The notes under the pieces: generated by a model
Database searches by the model: none
What the model saw: the letters and a program-made list of their open reading frames with translations, nothing else
What the model was told of the DNA's origin: nothing
Translations under genes and position numbers: made by a program
Source of the DNA: Burkholderia sp. Bp9142
Lineage (GTDB): Bacteria > Pseudomonadota > Gammaproteobacteria > Burkholderiales > Burkholderiaceae
Reading direction: 5' to 3'
Assembly (NCBI RefSeq): GCF_003853415.1
Contig: NZ_QTPP01000053.1
Location: forward strand, 1 to 46,534
DNA length: 46,534 nucleotides
Part shown: positions 8,726-16,834 of the stretch, in pieces
Layout of the letters: the number at the start of each line of letters is the position of its first letter
How positions within the stretch are numbered: position 1 is the first letter of the stretch

Positions 8726-9904
8726 ATGGCTGAAGCATATATCGTCGCTGCTCGCCGCACCGCTGGCGGCCGTCGCAATGGCCGCCTGTCGGGCTGGCAT
8801 CCCGCCGACCTGGCATCCGTCGTCCTGGACACCCTGGTGGGGGACACCGGGATCGATCCGGCTGCAGTCGAGGACGTGATCATGGGCTGCGTCGGCCAGG
8901 CCGGCGAGCAGTCGATGAACATCGCCCGCAATGCGGTGCTGGCATCCACGCTGCCGAATTCGGTGCCCGCGACGTCGGTCGACCGGCAGTGCGGTTCGTC
9001 GCAGCAGGCTCTGCATTTCGCGGCGCAGGCCGTGATGTCGGGCACCATGGACTGTGTGATTGCCGCAGGCGTCGAGAGCATGACGCGCGTGCCGATGTTC
9101 ACGCCCAGCGAACTTCCGCGAAAGGCCGGACTGGGCGTATACAACAGCCCGCGCATGGACGAGCGATTCCCCGGTGTCCAGTTCAGCCAGTTCTCCGGCG
9201 CCGAGATGATCGCGCGGAAGTACGAACTGACCAAGCAACAACTTGACGCGTATTCGCTCGAAAGCCACCGGCGTGCTGCCGTGGCAACGCGAGAAGGGCG
9301 TTTCGCGCGCGAGATCGTCGCGCTGGAAGCCCGTACCAAGGAAAGCGGCGCCACGGGTGAAATGCATGCCGCGGACGAGGGCATCCGCTTCGATGCAACC
9401 CTCGAGGGCATCGCCGGCGTGAAACTGCTGCAGGACGGCGGGCTCATCACTGCGGCCAATGCCAGCCAGATCTGCGATGGTGCCGCTGGCGTCCTTGTGG
9501 TCAGCGAGCGTGCCCTCAAGACCTTCGGGCTCGAACCCATCGCACGCGTGCATCACATGTCGGTGATGGGCCACGATCCGGTCATCATGCTCGAGGCGCC
9601 CATTCCCGCGACCGAGATTGCGTTGCGCAAGGCCGGTCTGACAATTCAGGACATCGATGCCTACGAGGTCAACGAAGCATTTGCTCCGGTGCCTTTGGCC
9701 TGGCTGCAAGCGATCGGTGCGGATCCCGAGCGGCTGAACGTCAATGGCGGCGCGATCGCGCTGGGCCACCCGTTGGGCGCGTCGGGAACCAAGTTGATGA
9801 CCACGCTGATCAACGTCCTTCGACAGCGCGGTGGTCGCTACGGCCTTCAGACCATGTGCGAAGGCGGTGGCATGGCGAACGTCACGATCGTCGAGCGACT
9901 CTGA
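8726..9904 (+). CDS. Thiolase (acetyl-CoA acyltransferase)
   Basis: A 392-residue thiolase of the usual family length. The nucleophile is C89 in 'SVDRQCGSSQQAL'. The C-terminal pair is H348 (GHPLGAS) and C378 (MCEGGGMA). It would cleave a 3-ketoacyl-CoA with free CoA, giving acetyl- or, for 2-methyl substrates, propionyl-CoA. The ATG at 8726 follows AGGAG by about eight bases and the SDR stop by 32 bases, so both are in one transcript. With the hydratase on the other strand, the SDR and the racemase, it gives the latter part of a beta-oxidation cycle; no acyl-CoA ligase or ordinary dehydrogenase is encoded in this block. Confidence 0.92.
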   Translation: MAEAYIVAARRTAGGRRNGRLSGWHPADLASVVLDTLVGDTGIDPAAVEDVIMGCVGQAGEQSMNIARNAVLASTLPNSVPATSVDRQCGSSQQALHFAAQAVMSGTMDCVIAAGVESMTRVPMFTPSELPRKAGLGVYNSPRMDERFPGVQFSQFSGAEMIARKYELTKQQLDAYSLESHRRAAVATREGRFAREIVALEARTKESGATGEMHAADEGIRFDATLEGIAGVKLLQDGGLITAANASQICDGAAGVLVVSERALKTFGLEPIARVHHMSVMGHDPVIMLEAPIPATEIALRKAGLTIQDIDAYEVNEAFAPVPLAWLQAIGADPERLNVNGGAIALGHPLGASGTKLMTTLINVLRQRGGRYGLQTMCEGGGMANVTIVERL

Positions 9905-9946
9905 TACAGCGCCGCGGGCCGGGCAGGCTCACCCATGGAGACTGGG

Positions 9947-10750
9947 ATGCAACAAAGACAAGAACGCGCGGAGGCGCCTTTGCTCACGGTGGACAGTGTG
10001 TCCGTGCGCTTCGGTGGGATCGTGGCACTGGACCGTGTCAGTTTCGATGTGCGTCGGGGTGAAGTTCGTGGCTTGATTGGCCCGAACGGCGCGGGCAAGA
10101 GCACCTTGTTCAACTGCCTGTCCCGACTCTATCGCTGCGACAGCGGCACGATCCACTTCGATGGCCATGCGTTGTCCCGAATGCCGCGACATCGAATCGC
10201 GAAGCTGGGCGTGGGCAGAACCTTCCAGAATCTGGCGTTGTTTCGGACCATGACGGTGCGCGACAACGTACTGGTCGGTGTCCACTCGCATCACCACAAC
10301 GGCTTCCTTGCGGACGCGCTTCGACTGCCGGGGGCTGTCTGCACCGAGCGCGCGGCCCAGGCACGCGTGGATGAAGCACTGGAACTCGTCGGATTGCAGG
10401 CGTTTTCCCACCGGATCGTCGCCGACCTGCCGTTCGGAACGCAGAAGCGGGTCGAACTGGCGCGTGCGCTTGCAAGCGAACCGTCCTTGCTATTGCTGGA
10501 CGAGCCGGCATGCGGCTTGAACCACGAGGAGCTAAGCGGTCTCGGCGAACTGATTCTGGACATTCGCAAGCGCCTGAACCTGACGGTATTGCTGGTGGAG
10601 CACCACATGGGTCTGATCATGGGGGTGTGCGACCGAATCGTTGCATTGAACTTCGGCCGCAAGATCGCCGACGGGAGCCCTGAGCATGTGCGCAACCATC
10701 CCGACGTGATTCGGGCCTATCTCGGAGCGGAAGAAGGGGAGACAGCATGA
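9947..10750 (+). CDS. livG: Liv-type ABC transporter ATP-binding protein LivG
   Basis: A 267-residue ATPase of the LivG branch. The Walker A is GPNGAGKS, followed by 'TFQNLALFRTMTVRDNVLVG', typical of LivG. The signature helix is degenerate (LPFGTQKRVELARAL, as is common in LivG), the Walker B is LLLLDEPACGLN, and the H-loop histidine is in LLVEHHMGLIM. An ATG at 9935 lies four codons upstream in frame; 9947 is preferred because GGAG lies at the right distance before it. The last codons overlap the start of livF (ATGA). It forms a cytoplasmic ATPase pair with LivF. Confidence 0.92.
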   Translation: MQQRQERAEAPLLTVDSVSVRFGGIVALDRVSFDVRRGEVRGLIGPNGAGKSTLFNCLSRLYRCDSGTIHFDGHALSRMPRHRIAKLGVGRTFQNLALFRTMTVRDNVLVGVHSHHHNGFLADALRLPGAVCTERAAQARVDEALELVGLQAFSHRIVADLPFGTQKRVELARALASEPSLLLLDEPACGLNHEELSGLGELILDIRKRLNLTVLLVEHHMGLIMGVCDRIVALNFGRKIADGSPEHVRNHPDVIRAYLGAEEGETA

Positions 10751-11463
10751 CTCGGCTCTTGGAAATCCGCGATCTGCGGGCGAGCTATAACGCGTCGGAG
10801 GTCTTGCACGGCATCGACATGAACGTGGAAGCCGGTCAAGTGACGGCTCTGCTCGGCGCGAACGGAGCGGGCAAGACGACCACGTTGCGCGCGATCTGCC
10901 GCTTCATGGCGCGTACGAGCGGCAAGGTGACGTTTCGTGGGCAACAGATCGAAGACCGTTCGACCGAACAGATTGCCGTGCTCGGCGTCGGGCACGTGCC
11001 TGATGGCCGTGGGACGTTCCTGGGGCTGACGACCAAGGAAAACCTGTATCTCGGGTGTCATGCGCGCAAGGACCGGCGGGCGGTCGAGGAAGACGTGGAG
11101 CGCATGTACGACTACTTTCCCCGTTTGAAGGAGCGTCGCGCGCAGCAGGCCGGCACGCTTTCCGGTGGGGAGCAGCAGATGCTGGCGATCGCGCGCGCGC
11201 TCATGGCGCGCCCCGCGTTGCTGTTGCTGGATGAGCCTTCTTTTGGCCTGGCACCGATGATGGTGCGCGACATCTTCGCCATCATGCGCCGTATCCGTGA
11301 CGAGCAGCAGGTTGCCATCCTGCTGGTGGAACAGAACGCGCGGATCGCGCTGGAGCTGGCAGACACGGCCTATCTGCTCGAGTCGGGCCGCATCGTCAAG
11401 CACGGCACCAGCGAGTCGATGCGTGGCGACGATGCCGTGCGTCGCGCCTACCTCGGAGAGTGA
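10747..11463 (+). CDS. livF: Liv-type ABC transporter ATP-binding protein LivF
   Basis: A 238-residue ATPase of the LivF branch: Walker A GANGAGKT, the LivF-type 'GVGHVPDGRGTFLGLTTKENL', signature 'LSGGEQQMLAIARALMARP', Walker B LLLLDEPSFGLAP and the H-loop region ILLVEQNARIAL. The start overlaps livG by four bases and its stop lies three bases before the livH ATG, so livG, livF and livH are translationally coupled. Confidence 0.93.
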   Translation: MTRLLEIRDLRASYNASEVLHGIDMNVEAGQVTALLGANGAGKTTTLRAICRFMARTSGKVTFRGQQIEDRSTEQIAVLGVGHVPDGRGTFLGLTTKENLYLGCHARKDRRAVEEDVERMYDYFPRLKERRAQQAGTLSGGEQQMLAIARALMARPALLLLDEPSFGLAPMMVRDIFAIMRRIRDEQQVAILLVEQNARIALELADTAYLLESGRIVKHGTSESMRGDDAVRRAYLGE

Positions 11464-11465
11464 GC

Positions 11466-12338
11466 ATGGAGTCTTTCATTCAACAACTGGTAACCGGCCT
11501 GTCGACAGGCGGTATCTATGCCTGCCTGGCGCTCGCGCTCGTCATGATCTACCAGGCGACTCATCAAGTGAACTTTGCACAAGGCGAGATGGCGATGTTC
11601 TCGACCTTCATTGCATGGGCGTTGATTCAGGCAGGCGTGCCGTACTGGGGTGCGTTCTTCCTTACGATCGTGTTGTCTTTCGCGATGGGGGCGGCACTGG
11701 AGTTCGTCGTGATACGGCCGTTGCACAAGGCGCCCGAACTGAGCGTCGTGGTGGTTTTCATCGGTCTCCTGGTGATCTTCCATAGCCTGGCCGGCTGGCT
11801 GTTCGGCAGCCAGATCAAGGCGTTTCCGAGCCCGTTTCCGAAAGATGCGTGGTTCGGAAGTGCGCTGATGTCGGCGCATCAGGTCGGAACGATCTTCGTC
11901 GCGCTGTGCATCGTCGCCGCACTGTTCACCTTCTTCCGCTTTACCACGCTGGGTCTCGCAATGCGCGCTGCCGCGCAAAACCCGGGATCATCCCGTCTAC
12001 TCGGCATTCGTGTGGGCCGGATGCTGATGCTCGGGTGGGGCTTGGCGGGCGCCATCGGCGCGGTTGCCGGAATGATGGTCGCGCCGGTGGTTTTCCTCGA
12101 CCCCGGCATGATGAGCGGTGTCCTCATCTATGCGTTCGCGGGGGCGCTCATCGGGGGCATCGACAATCCGGTCGGTGCCGTGATCGGCGGATTCCTGGTT
12201 GGGGTGCTTGAAAACTTGATTGGTACCTACGTTGTAGGCACCGAACTCAAGCTTTCGGTGGCTCTGGTTCTTATCGTCGTCGTCCTCATCGTGCGGCCCG
12301 CAGGTCTGCTGGGTCGTCGCATCGTACAACGTGTCTAA
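11466..12338 (+). CDS. livH: Liv-type ABC transporter permease LivH
   Basis: A 290-residue inner-membrane permease with about eight hydrophobic segments. 'LSTGGIYACLALALVMIYQATHQVNFAQGEMAMF' and 'TLGLAMRAAAQNPGSSRLLGI' are the LivH hallmarks, the latter being the ATPase-contacting EAA-like loop. ATG 11466 follows GGAGAG by five bases. It pairs with LivM to form the channel for the acid bound by the product of the gene at 3734-4957. Confidence 0.92.
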   Translation: MESFIQQLVTGLSTGGIYACLALALVMIYQATHQVNFAQGEMAMFSTFIAWALIQAGVPYWGAFFLTIVLSFAMGAALEFVVIRPLHKAPELSVVVVFIGLLVIFHSLAGWLFGSQIKAFPSPFPKDAWFGSALMSAHQVGTIFVALCIVAALFTFFRFTTLGLAMRAAAQNPGSSRLLGIRVGRMLMLGWGLAGAIGAVAGMMVAPVVFLDPGMMSGVLIYAFAGALIGGIDNPVGAVIGGFLVGVLENLIGTYVVGTELKLSVALVLIVVVLIVRPAGLLGRRIVQRV

Positions 12339-12341
12339 GCC

Positions 12342-13358
12342 ATGAATCTGAAGTCCATGACCTCTCATCCCGCTCCCTTTTCGGGACCCGCGCGCAGTCA
12401 GCGTGCCCGTTTGCCGCGAAGTCTGATTCTGCTGGCCCTCGCGATCGTCCCGATGTTCGTCGTTCACGGGTATGTCCTGTTCCAGATCACCATGGTGCTT
12501 TCCTATGCCGTCGCGCTGGTCGGACTGAATATGCTGACTGGTTACAACGGCCAGATTTCCTTGGGACACGGTGCTTTCTACGCGATCGGCGCGTATACCG
12601 TTGCCATCCTGATGGACAAGGCCTCGGTTCCCTACTGGCTTTGCATTCCTGCAGCCGGTCTGGTCTGCTTGCTGGTCGGATACCTGTTCGGTCGCCCGGC
12701 GCTGAAGTTGCAGGGGCTCTACCTGGCGCTCGCGACCTTTGCTCTGGGTGTGGTGACGCCGCAGTTGCTGAAATACAAGTACCTGGAACCGTGGACCGGC
12801 GGTGTAGGCGGTATCGTCTTGACCAAGCCGGATGCGCCGTTCGGTCTGCCACTCGACTCTGATCAGTACCTCTACCTCTTTGCGCTCATCGTGGCAGTGG
12901 TGGTTTTCGTACTGGCCCGGAACATGATCGACAGCGGGACGGGGCGTGCCCTGCGTGCCATTCGTGACCACGAGATCGCCGCCGAGTCCATGGGGATTGA
13001 CAACCGACACTACAAATCCATGACCTTCGGCGTGTCCGCTGCGTTCACCGGTATCGGAGGTGGCCTGTCTGCGCTGGCCGTTCAATTCGTTTCACCGGAT
13101 TCTTTCACGATGTTCCTGTCCATCTCGCTGCTGGTCGGCGTGGTCGTCGGTGGCATCGGTACGCTGTGGGGCGCGCTGTTTGGCGCCGCTTTCATCATGT
13201 TCGTACCGAGCGTTGCCGAGACTATTTCCAAGGATGCTGCCTGGGGAATCTACGGTCTCGTATTGATCCTCTTCGTCTTTGTTCTTCCGGGCGGCGTGAT
13301 GGGTCTGATCACACGCGTGCGAACGCGTCTGCAGGGGCAAGGGGGGGCGCAAGCATGA
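12342..13358 (+). CDS. livM: Liv-type ABC transporter permease LivM
   Basis: A 338-residue permease, the LivM partner: 'VALVGLNMLTGYNGQISLGHGAFYAIGAYTVAIL' and 'GTGRALRAIRDHEIAAESMGIDNRHYKSMTFGVSA' are family landmarks. The first about 30 residues are polar and arginine-rich before the first membrane helix. It starts three bases after livH and overlaps the kinase-like gene by four bases (ATGA), keeping the operon tightly packed. Confidence 0.92.
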   Translation: MNLKSMTSHPAPFSGPARSQRARLPRSLILLALAIVPMFVVHGYVLFQITMVLSYAVALVGLNMLTGYNGQISLGHGAFYAIGAYTVAILMDKASVPYWLCIPAAGLVCLLVGYLFGRPALKLQGLYLALATFALGVVTPQLLKYKYLEPWTGGVGGIVLTKPDAPFGLPLDSDQYLYLFALIVAVVVFVLARNMIDSGTGRALRAIRDHEIAAESMGIDNRHYKSMTFGVSAAFTGIGGGLSALAVQFVSPDSFTMFLSISLLVGVVVGGIGTLWGALFGAAFIMFVPSVAETISKDAAWGIYGLVLILFVFVLPGGVMGLITRVRTRLQGQGGAQA

Positions 13359-14386
13359 GCCACCACCTCGAGTTCGATCCGGTTGTCCTTGCCGACTATC
13401 TGCAGACCTCTATGCCGGAGTTGCGTGGCCGGATGGCGCTGGAACGCATTGGAGGCGGTCAGTCCAATCCGACGTTCTTCGTCACTTTCGAAAAAGGTCC
13501 GCGCCTGGTCCTGCGCAAGCAGCCGCCGGGGGAATTGCTCAAGTCGGCGCATGCGGTAGATCGAGAGTTCCGGATCTTGCGTGCGTTGCATGAGACTGAC
13601 GTACCGGTACCCAATGCACTCTTGTACTGCGAGGATCGCGAAATCATCGGAACGCCGTTTTACGTGATGGAGCGCCTTGAAGGTCGGGTCATGAGCAACT
13701 ACGCGATGCCTGAAATTGACCCGGGACAACGGCGCAGCTATCTGTTCGCTCTGGCCGAAACGCTGGCTCAGCTGCACGCAGTCGATTGGGCCAGTGTCGG
13801 TTTGGCCGACTACGGAAAGCCGGGCAATTTCTTCGCGCGTCAAATCGATCGCTGGACTCGCCAGTGGCAAGCGTCCAAGACCCAGGACAACTCGGATATC
13901 GAGCGTCTGATTGAATGGCTGCCGAGCCATATTCCGCTAGGCGACGAAACGACGATTGCCCACGGAGACTTCCGGCTCGGCAACGTGATGTTCCACCCGA
14001 CCGAGCCGCGCGTGATCGCGGTGCTGGACTGGGAACTCTCGACGCTGGGCCACCCGTTGGCGGACGCGGCGTACAGCAGTCTGCCATGGCTGACCGAGCC
14101 GGACGTGTTCGAAGGCGTCAACGGCCTGGATCTGCAGGCATTGCATCTGCCCGATCAGCGGGAGTATCTCGCAGCCTACTTGGCCGCGAGTGGCAGAGGG
14201 GACGATGTTCGCCCCTTCCATCATGCGTTTTCGCTTTTCCGCTTTGCCGTGATCCTGGAGGGAATCACGGCCCGAGCGAAGGCTGGAAATGCCGTCGGCG
14301 ATGACGCCGTGGCGGTCGGTCGCTTGTCGTCCCGCTTTGCGCGTTATGCGGCGGAATTGATCGCAATCGATAAGGGAGAGCAATGA
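13355..14386 (+). CDS. Phosphotransferase of the APH/ACAD10-LvaA type
   Basis: A 343-residue aminoglycoside-phosphotransferase-fold protein of the type found with acyl-CoA catabolism. 'GGQSNPTFFVTF' is the P-loop-like strand turn, 'IAHGDFRLGNVMF' the Brenner motif with catalytic Asp and Asn, and 'VIAVLDWELSTLGHP' the metal-binding Asp. Relatives (the ACAD10/11 kinase domain; LvaA of the Pseudomonas levulinate pathway) phosphorylate 4-hydroxyacyl-CoA before elimination, so a 4-hydroxy acid or lactone could be a substrate here; that is inference. It overlaps livM by four bases and the racemase by four bases (ATGA), so it is coexpressed with both. Confidence 0.8.
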   Translation: MSHHLEFDPVVLADYLQTSMPELRGRMALERIGGGQSNPTFFVTFEKGPRLVLRKQPPGELLKSAHAVDREFRILRALHETDVPVPNALLYCEDREIIGTPFYVMERLEGRVMSNYAMPEIDPGQRRSYLFALAETLAQLHAVDWASVGLADYGKPGNFFARQIDRWTRQWQASKTQDNSDIERLIEWLPSHIPLGDETTIAHGDFRLGNVMFHPTEPRVIAVLDWELSTLGHPLADAAYSSLPWLTEPDVFEGVNGLDLQALHLPDQREYLAAYLAASGRGDDVRPFHHAFSLFRFAVILEGITARAKAGNAVGDDAVAVGRLSSRFARYAAELIAIDKGEQ

Positions 14387-15483
14387 TGGCGGGACCCCTT
14401 GCAGGATTGAAGGTTGTGGAATTCGCGGGGATTGGTCCCGGCCCTTTCTGCGCCATGGTGTTGGGTGACCTGGGCGCCGACGTGGTGCGCATCGCACGGC
14501 CCGGTCAGTCACCTGACGCGCGTGACGTGACTACCCGCAACAGACGCACGGTACAGCTGGACCTGCGGGCCGCTGGCGCGAGGGAACAAGTCGTGTCGTT
14601 GATTGGTGCGGCCGATTGCCTGATCGAGGGATTCCGGCCCGGCGTGATGGAGCGGTTGGGCCTGGGGCCACAGGACTGCCTTGAGGCCAACCCTCGGCTG
14701 GTCTATGGCCGAATGACGGGGTGGGGTCAACATGGGCCTCTGTCGCAGGCGGCCGGGCATGACATCAATTACATCGCCATCTCCGGTGCGCTCAACGCGA
14801 TCGGTCGGCCTGACGAGGCGCCACCGCCGCCGCTGAATTACGTGGGCGATTTCGGTGGGGGCGGCATGCTGTTGGCCGTTGGACTGCTGGCGGCATTGCT
14901 CGAGGCCAAGGGGTCCGGCCGCGGTCAGGTCGTCGATGCGGCGATGACTGATGGTTCGGCTTTGTTGTCGGCTTTCCTGTATGGCCTCAAGGCCATGGGG
15001 CAATGGGGCAACCAGCGCGGTGAAAACCTGCTCGATGGTGGCGCTCATTTCTATGACACGTATGCGTGCGCTGACGGCAAGTTCATCGCGATCGGCGCCA
15101 TCGAGCCTCAGTTCTACGCAGAATTGCGCACACTGTGCGGACTCGATGATCCGTTATTCGACGAGCAACTGGATGCTGCACGGTGGCCGCTGTTAAAGCT
15201 GCGCTTGGCGAACGTCTTCCGCACGCGTACTCGCCAGGAGTGGTGCGACCTTCTTGAAGGTACCGACGCCTGCTTCGCGCCGGTGCTGGATTGGGATGAG
15301 GCGCTGGCGCATCCTCACAACGTCGCCCGGGAGACCTATCTGACAGTAGAGGGTGTGGCTCAGCCGGCACCGGCGCCGCGATTTTCAAGAACCGTCAATG
15401 CTGCACCGCAGCCGACACGCTCCGTGTCGATACAAGAAGCATTGGCGACCTGGAGCGTCAATGCGTTACGCAGCACCGCCTGA
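14383..15483 (+). CDS. Alpha-methylacyl-CoA racemase (family III CoA-transferase fold)
   Basis: A 366-residue protein of the CaiB/BaiF fold that belongs to the racemase branch rather than the transferases. It keeps the two catalytic residues known for mycobacterial MCR, H126 (GHDINYIAISG) and D156 (YVGDFGGGG), at the same numbers, and has 'GENLLDGGAHFYDTY' downstream. It would interconvert 2R- and 2S-methylacyl-CoA so that stereospecific beta-oxidation can proceed, and this suggests that the locus degrades an alpha-methyl branched or isoprenoid-like acid. It is the last gene of the operon; a terminator follows at 15560. Confidence 0.88.
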   Translation: MMAGPLAGLKVVEFAGIGPGPFCAMVLGDLGADVVRIARPGQSPDARDVTTRNRRTVQLDLRAAGAREQVVSLIGAADCLIEGFRPGVMERLGLGPQDCLEANPRLVYGRMTGWGQHGPLSQAAGHDINYIAISGALNAIGRPDEAPPPPLNYVGDFGGGGMLLAVGLLAALLEAKGSGRGQVVDAAMTDGSALLSAFLYGLKAMGQWGNQRGENLLDGGAHFYDTYACADGKFIAIGAIEPQFYAELRTLCGLDDPLFDEQLDAARWPLLKLRLANVFRTRTRQEWCDLLEGTDACFAPVLDWDEALAHPHNVARETYLTVEGVAQPAPAPRFSRTVNAAPQPTRSVSIQEALATWSVNALRSTA

Positions 15484-15559
15484 CGCTTGCCATCCATGGA
15501 AACGTCAAATTTTGATGGTGAAATCGTGAGGCATTGATTCCGTTCCTTGCAGTGCCTTT

Positions 15560-15589
15560 CGCCTCTCACTCGTGAGGGGCGGTTTTTTT
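15560..15589 (+). terminator. Intrinsic terminator after the Liv/racemase operon
   Basis: GCCTCTCAC (15561-15569), two-base loop, GTGAGGGGC (15572-15580), with one G-U pair, followed by GG and seven T. It lies 77 bases after the racemase stop. Confidence 0.85.
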
Positions 15590-15801
15590 GAGACGAATAT
15601 TTCGTAGTGCGACTTATATAGGTGTGTCGGACGGAGCAGTTTTTCGGGGCAGTAGCCACCTTTGCGACCCACGATGAAAAGCTGATTGATGAGGTTGTCG
15701 CACATATTCTGCGACGCGGCGTTGATCGGGCTCGGTTCGAGTTTCAGATGGTGCTCGGCGTGCGCGAAGATCTGCTCGACGCTGAAGCGCTTGCGTTTCA
15801 T
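15590..15801 (-). pseudogene. IS3-like orfA remnant
   Basis: On the minus strand, an ATG at 15801 preceded by AAGGAG at a good distance opens with MKRKRFSVEQI, the usual start of IS3-family OrfA transposases. The sequence then departs from that family ('FAHAEHHLKLEPSPINAASQ...'), so only the first dozen codons and the leader look like the element. No catalytic orfB or matched terminal repeat is visible between 15484 and 16055. I read it as debris of an insertion sequence at the junction of two gene blocks. The frame could instead encode a small unknown protein of 98 residues. Confidence 0.4.
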
Positions 15802-15860
15802 CGTGCGGCTCCTTTCTTACTGGAAACGTCCGCCGAAAACTCGCTTACATCATGGCACTG

Positions 15861-16043
15861 TTATCTGGCATACGCGATCAGCTCGTCGGCCGAGCCGAAT
15901 CCGAAAAATTGAAGCGCGGCAACAGGCAGTTGCCCTGTCATCGTCGTAAGCCTGAACAAGGCAAGCCAAGCAGCTGAAGGGGGAACTGGCCGCTCCTTCC
16001 CCCAAATCAGCTGCAACAGCGCTCTAAGCTCCACGTGACGCAC
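15861..16043 (-). CDS. Small ORF of unknown function downstream of the thiol dioxygenase
   Basis: A 60-codon frame opens with GTG at 16043, 12 bases after the dioxygenase stop and on the same strand, with AGGTG about six bases before it. The product is hydrophobic in its middle ('PSAAWLALFRLTTMTGQLPVAALQFFGFGSADELIAYAR') and looks protein-like rather than like a chance frame, but I do not recognise it. It may be the tail of a gene truncated by the IS debris at 15.6-15.8 kb. Confidence 0.25.
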   Translation of the reverse strand: MRHVELRALLQLIWGKERPVPPSAAWLALFRLTTMTGQLPVAALQFFGFGSADELIAYAR

Positions 16044-16055
16044 CCGGGCACCTGG

Positions 16056-16652
16056 TCAGGCGTTTCCTGTCACTTGGCGGGAAAGCTCGCTCTCGTTGGA
16101 GTAGCCGGAAACAAAGGGTTTCAGGGTGCTCGTGTCGGGATCGAAGACGTACCGCGAAATTCTTCCGATGTTTCCACCGTAGACGTGAATACTCACCGAG
16201 ACGCGATCTTCATACGTGTTGGATACCCGATGAATGTCGCCGGTGCACGGTGAAATGCTTTCGACAGTTCCCGGCTCGAGATAGTCGACTCCGCATGACT
16301 GCATGGGCTGACCCTGGCGACCGACTTCAAATGACTCTGCACGCTCTCCGCCTCGCAGCATGCCGATCAATGCCCACACCGTATGGTTGTGGATTGGCGT
16401 TTTCTGGCCAGGGCCCCAGACAAAGCTGACCACCGAGAACCGATCGGCGGGATCGGCATGGAGCAGGTACTGCTGATAGTACTGAGGATCCGGCCGAGCG
16501 TATTCGTCCGGAAGCCAGTCGTCATGGCGGACAATTTCAGCAAGGAGTTCACGTCCGCGCTCCAGGATTTGCCGCTCGTCGTTGGCGAAAGTGTCGACGA
16601 GCTGCGTAAAGTCGCTGACGAAGCGATTGAAGCGAGCAGATGGAACTGGCAT
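16056..16652 (-). CDS. mdo: 3-Mercaptopropionate dioxygenase (Gln-type thiol dioxygenase)
   Basis: A 198-residue cupin of the cysteine-dioxygenase superfamily that would add O2 to a small thiol, giving the sulfinate. The iron ligands are H88, H90 (PIHNHTVW) and H141 (GDIHRVSN), and the catalytic Tyr is Y159 (HVYGGN). The substrate-sorting position reads Gln (YYQQYLLHADP, about Q61) where true cysteine dioxygenases have Arg, and 'RFSVVSFVWGPGQKTPIH' closely resembles Pseudomonas and Azotobacter 3-mercaptopropionate dioxygenases. The ATG at 16652 is preferred over the longer frame from 16760 because GGAGA lies six bases upstream and homologues start there. Two dyads upstream (16756-16793) and a LysR gene transcribed towards it suggest control by that LysR. 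Product: 3-sulfinopropionate, the substrate of the CoA-transferase/desulfinase pair at 21.7-24.2 kb. Confidence 0.85.
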   Translation of the reverse strand: MPVPSARFNRFVSDFTQLVDTFANDERQILERGRELLAEIVRHDDWLPDEYARPDPQYYQQYLLHADPADRFSVVSFVWGPGQKTPIHNHTVWALIGMLRGGERAESFEVGRQGQPMQSCGVDYLEPGTVESISPCTGDIHRVSNTYEDRVSVSIHVYGGNIGRISRYVFDPDTSTLKPFVSGYSNESELSRQVTGNA

Positions 16653-16755
16653 CAGATGTCTCCGGGTGATTGATCTTGTCGCAACTGCCCCGAAGGTTTT
16701 CCGCAGACTTTTGCGAAAGCTCCGTAGTGAGTCTTCGGGCATGACAGATTCTTGC

Positions 16756-16793
16756 CTCATGAACCGTCATGAGCAATTGAATCTTGTTTCAAT
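16756..16793. promoter_or_regulatory. Adjacent dyads in the mdo control region
   Basis: CTCATG-N6-CATGAG (16756-16773) is followed two bases later by ATTGAA-N6-TTCAAT (16776-16793). The second contains TTGA-N8-TCAA, the pattern also found at 17877-17892 between the lysR gene and the divergent operon. This fits two half-sites of a LysR-type tetramer, upstream of the mdo start at 16652. Confidence 0.5.
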
Positions 16794-16834
16794 CATCCGG
16801 CCAACTTCATGTTTGTGCGGGATTGTCCGGAGCG

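Noticed and set aside
8606..9769. 387-codon frame on the minus strand opposite the thiolase gene
   Set aside because: Arg/His/Gln-rich shadow of a clear thiolase frame; no recognisable domain or ribosome site.
16056..16652. Annotation as cysteine dioxygenase
   Set aside because: Gln replaces the substrate-binding Arg, and the neighbours encode 3-sulfinopropionate enzymes.
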